DNA from: an uncultured Sphingomonadaceae bacterium
GTDB taxonomy: Bacteria > Pseudomonadota > Alphaproteobacteria > Sphingomonadales > Sphingomonadaceae
Assembly: GCA_937996655.1 (NCBI GenBank)
Contig: CALKUK010000011.1
Span: 186,001-250,000 of the forward strand
Direction: 5' to 3'
DNA length: 64,000 nt
Positions 63,320 to 64,000 of this stretch are shown here, piece after piece. The translations under genes and the position numbers were made by a program. Within the stretch, counting starts at the first letter, position 1; each line of letters opens with the position of its first letter. The notes beneath the pieces were generated by a model. The model ran no database searches. It had not been told where the DNA came from and saw only the letters and a list, made by a program, of their open reading frames with translations.

Positions 63320-63411
63320 CACATGACTCCTTTGTCTTTATTTCAAGGACTGGAGCCTAGATGCGCGACTCAATCTGAACATTCGGCAACGAACAGGTTG
63401 ATCTGTCGCAT

Positions 63412-64000
63412 TTATTGGTCGCGTCGGGGTGGCCAGGGAATGAAGGACGACGTGCGGCGCAGATAGGCTTCATAGCCCGGCCGGTTCTTTTTCAGGCGAT
63501 GCTCCAACATGGGCACGCCGGACACGCGGGTGAGCAGGAACGTCAGGATGACTGGCCCGATGATGGCAAAGCGACCAGGCCCGGTTTCCGCCGCGACCAG
63601 CCAAATGCCCCACCATGTGCAGGCATCTCCGAAATAATTGGGATGACGGGTGTAACGCCATAGGCCCGTCTCCAGAACTTTCCCCGCATTGCCGGGATTT
63701 GAGAGAAAGGCCTTTAGCTGCGCGTCGCCGACCGTCTCAAAAACGATGCCGGTGATGGCGAGGGCAACGCCAATCCAGCCGACGATACCAATGGAAACGG
63801 GCTCTGCAGCAATCTGGCCTAGTTGTGCAGGCAAGCACACAAGAATGAGGAGCACGCACTGCATGGCAAAAACCTGAAGGAATGAGGCTTTGGCAAAGCT
63901 CCATCCCTTCTTGTTCATCAGGCGGCCCAAGATGGCGGCATAGCGCGGATCCACCCCGTGGGCGCGCCAACGCGCGAACAGGTGGGACGACAGCCTCAGC
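63412..64000 (-). CDS. DUF1295 family membrane protein, 5' end cut by window edge
   Basis: The reading frame continues to the right edge without a stop, so the gene is partial at its N-terminus; a GTG at 63954 is within the expected domain, not the start. The visible residues carry four or so helices and the C-terminal signature GLWRYTRHPNYFGDACTWWGIWL and RPGYEAYLRRTS, matching DUF1295/isoprenylcysteine methyltransferase-like or steroid reductase-like membrane enzymes. The reaction is unknown. Confidence 0.88.
   Translation of the reverse strand, partial: LRLSSHLFARWRAHGVDPRYAAILGRLMNKKGWSFAKASFLQVFAMQCVLLILVCLPAQLGQIAAEPVSIGIVGWIGVALAITGIVFETVGDAQLKAFLSNPGNAGKVLETGLWRYTRHPNYFGDACTWWGIWLVAAETGPGRFAIIGPVILTFLLTRVSGVPMLEHRLKKNRPGYEAYLRRTSSFIPWPPRRDQ

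Overview
The window is about 62-64% G+C, densely coded, and reads as chromosomal DNA of an alphaproteobacterium, most likely of the order Sphingomonadales. That placement is inferred from gene content and order (rplY-pth-ychF, glyQ-glyS-ppdK, a cpa/tad cluster, many ATGA-coupled genes, a long archaeal/eukaryotic-type ProRS) and from intergenic repeats with the core TGAGCTTGTCGA. No rRNA, tRNA, insertion sequence, prophage block or CRISPR array was found. No gene-free stretch exceeds 300 bases; the longest holds a glycine riboswitch.

Layout. 1-5.0 kb: a partial MaoC dehydratase, an inverted repeat, then ychF, pth and rplY and two tandem TraB/GumN proteins, all on the minus strand. 5.2-12.1 kb (plus): glycyl-tRNA synthetase glyQ-glyS, pyruvate phosphate dikinase, and a DUF1214/DUF1254 pair. 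glyS carries a sharp ~385-base low-G+C patch. 12.1-19.3 kb (minus): a Flp/Tad pilus cluster cpaA-B-C-D-E-tadB-tadC, in which the usual ATPase gene cpaF and any flp pilin are missing. 19.5-24.5 kb: a DAO-type oxidoreductase, a YegP-like protein, rnhA, thrB, ispH, a lipoprotein and a MOSC protein. 24.5-29.9 kb: a tandem-aptamer glycine riboswitch followed by gcvT-gcvH-gcvPA-gcvPB and a coupled DUF938 methyltransferase-like gene.

30-38.8 kb: an acyl-CoA synthetase/acyl-CoA dehydrogenase pair, a DUF5654 protein, a GST and an EamA exporter, proS coupled to an MgtC/DUF4010 membrane protein, and a concentrative nucleoside transporter. 38.9-45.4 kb: a PPP-type phosphatase, a short GntR regulator, a nitroreductase, an orphan GTA-type holin, a DUF885 peptidase and an S9 prolyl oligopeptidase. 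45.5-50.7 kb: an Arg/Asp-rich secreted protein, a terminator, guaA, a small membrane protein, a fatty-acid-hydroxylase-type protein, an ArsC/Spx-type protein and a PAP2/AUR1-type protein. 50.9-55.3 kb: panB, then a yfgM-like gene, bamB and der. 55.3-64 kb: HNH endonuclease, gluQ, HIG1 protein, PduO-type cobalamin adenosyltransferase, DUF1176 protein, 3-hydroxybutyryl-CoA dehydrogenase, queuosine-precursor transporter, argB, ung, enoyl-CoA hydratase, a glycine-zipper protein and a partial DUF1295 protein.

Most of this is housekeeping. The observations most worth checking are the mosaic patch in glyS, the pilus cluster without its ATPase and pilin, the lone GTA-type holin, the DUF938 gene inside the glycine-regulated operon, the DUF1214/DUF1254 split pair, and a set of TTGTNACAA-like palindromes upstream of panB. 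I did not see a clearly new multi-gene system.
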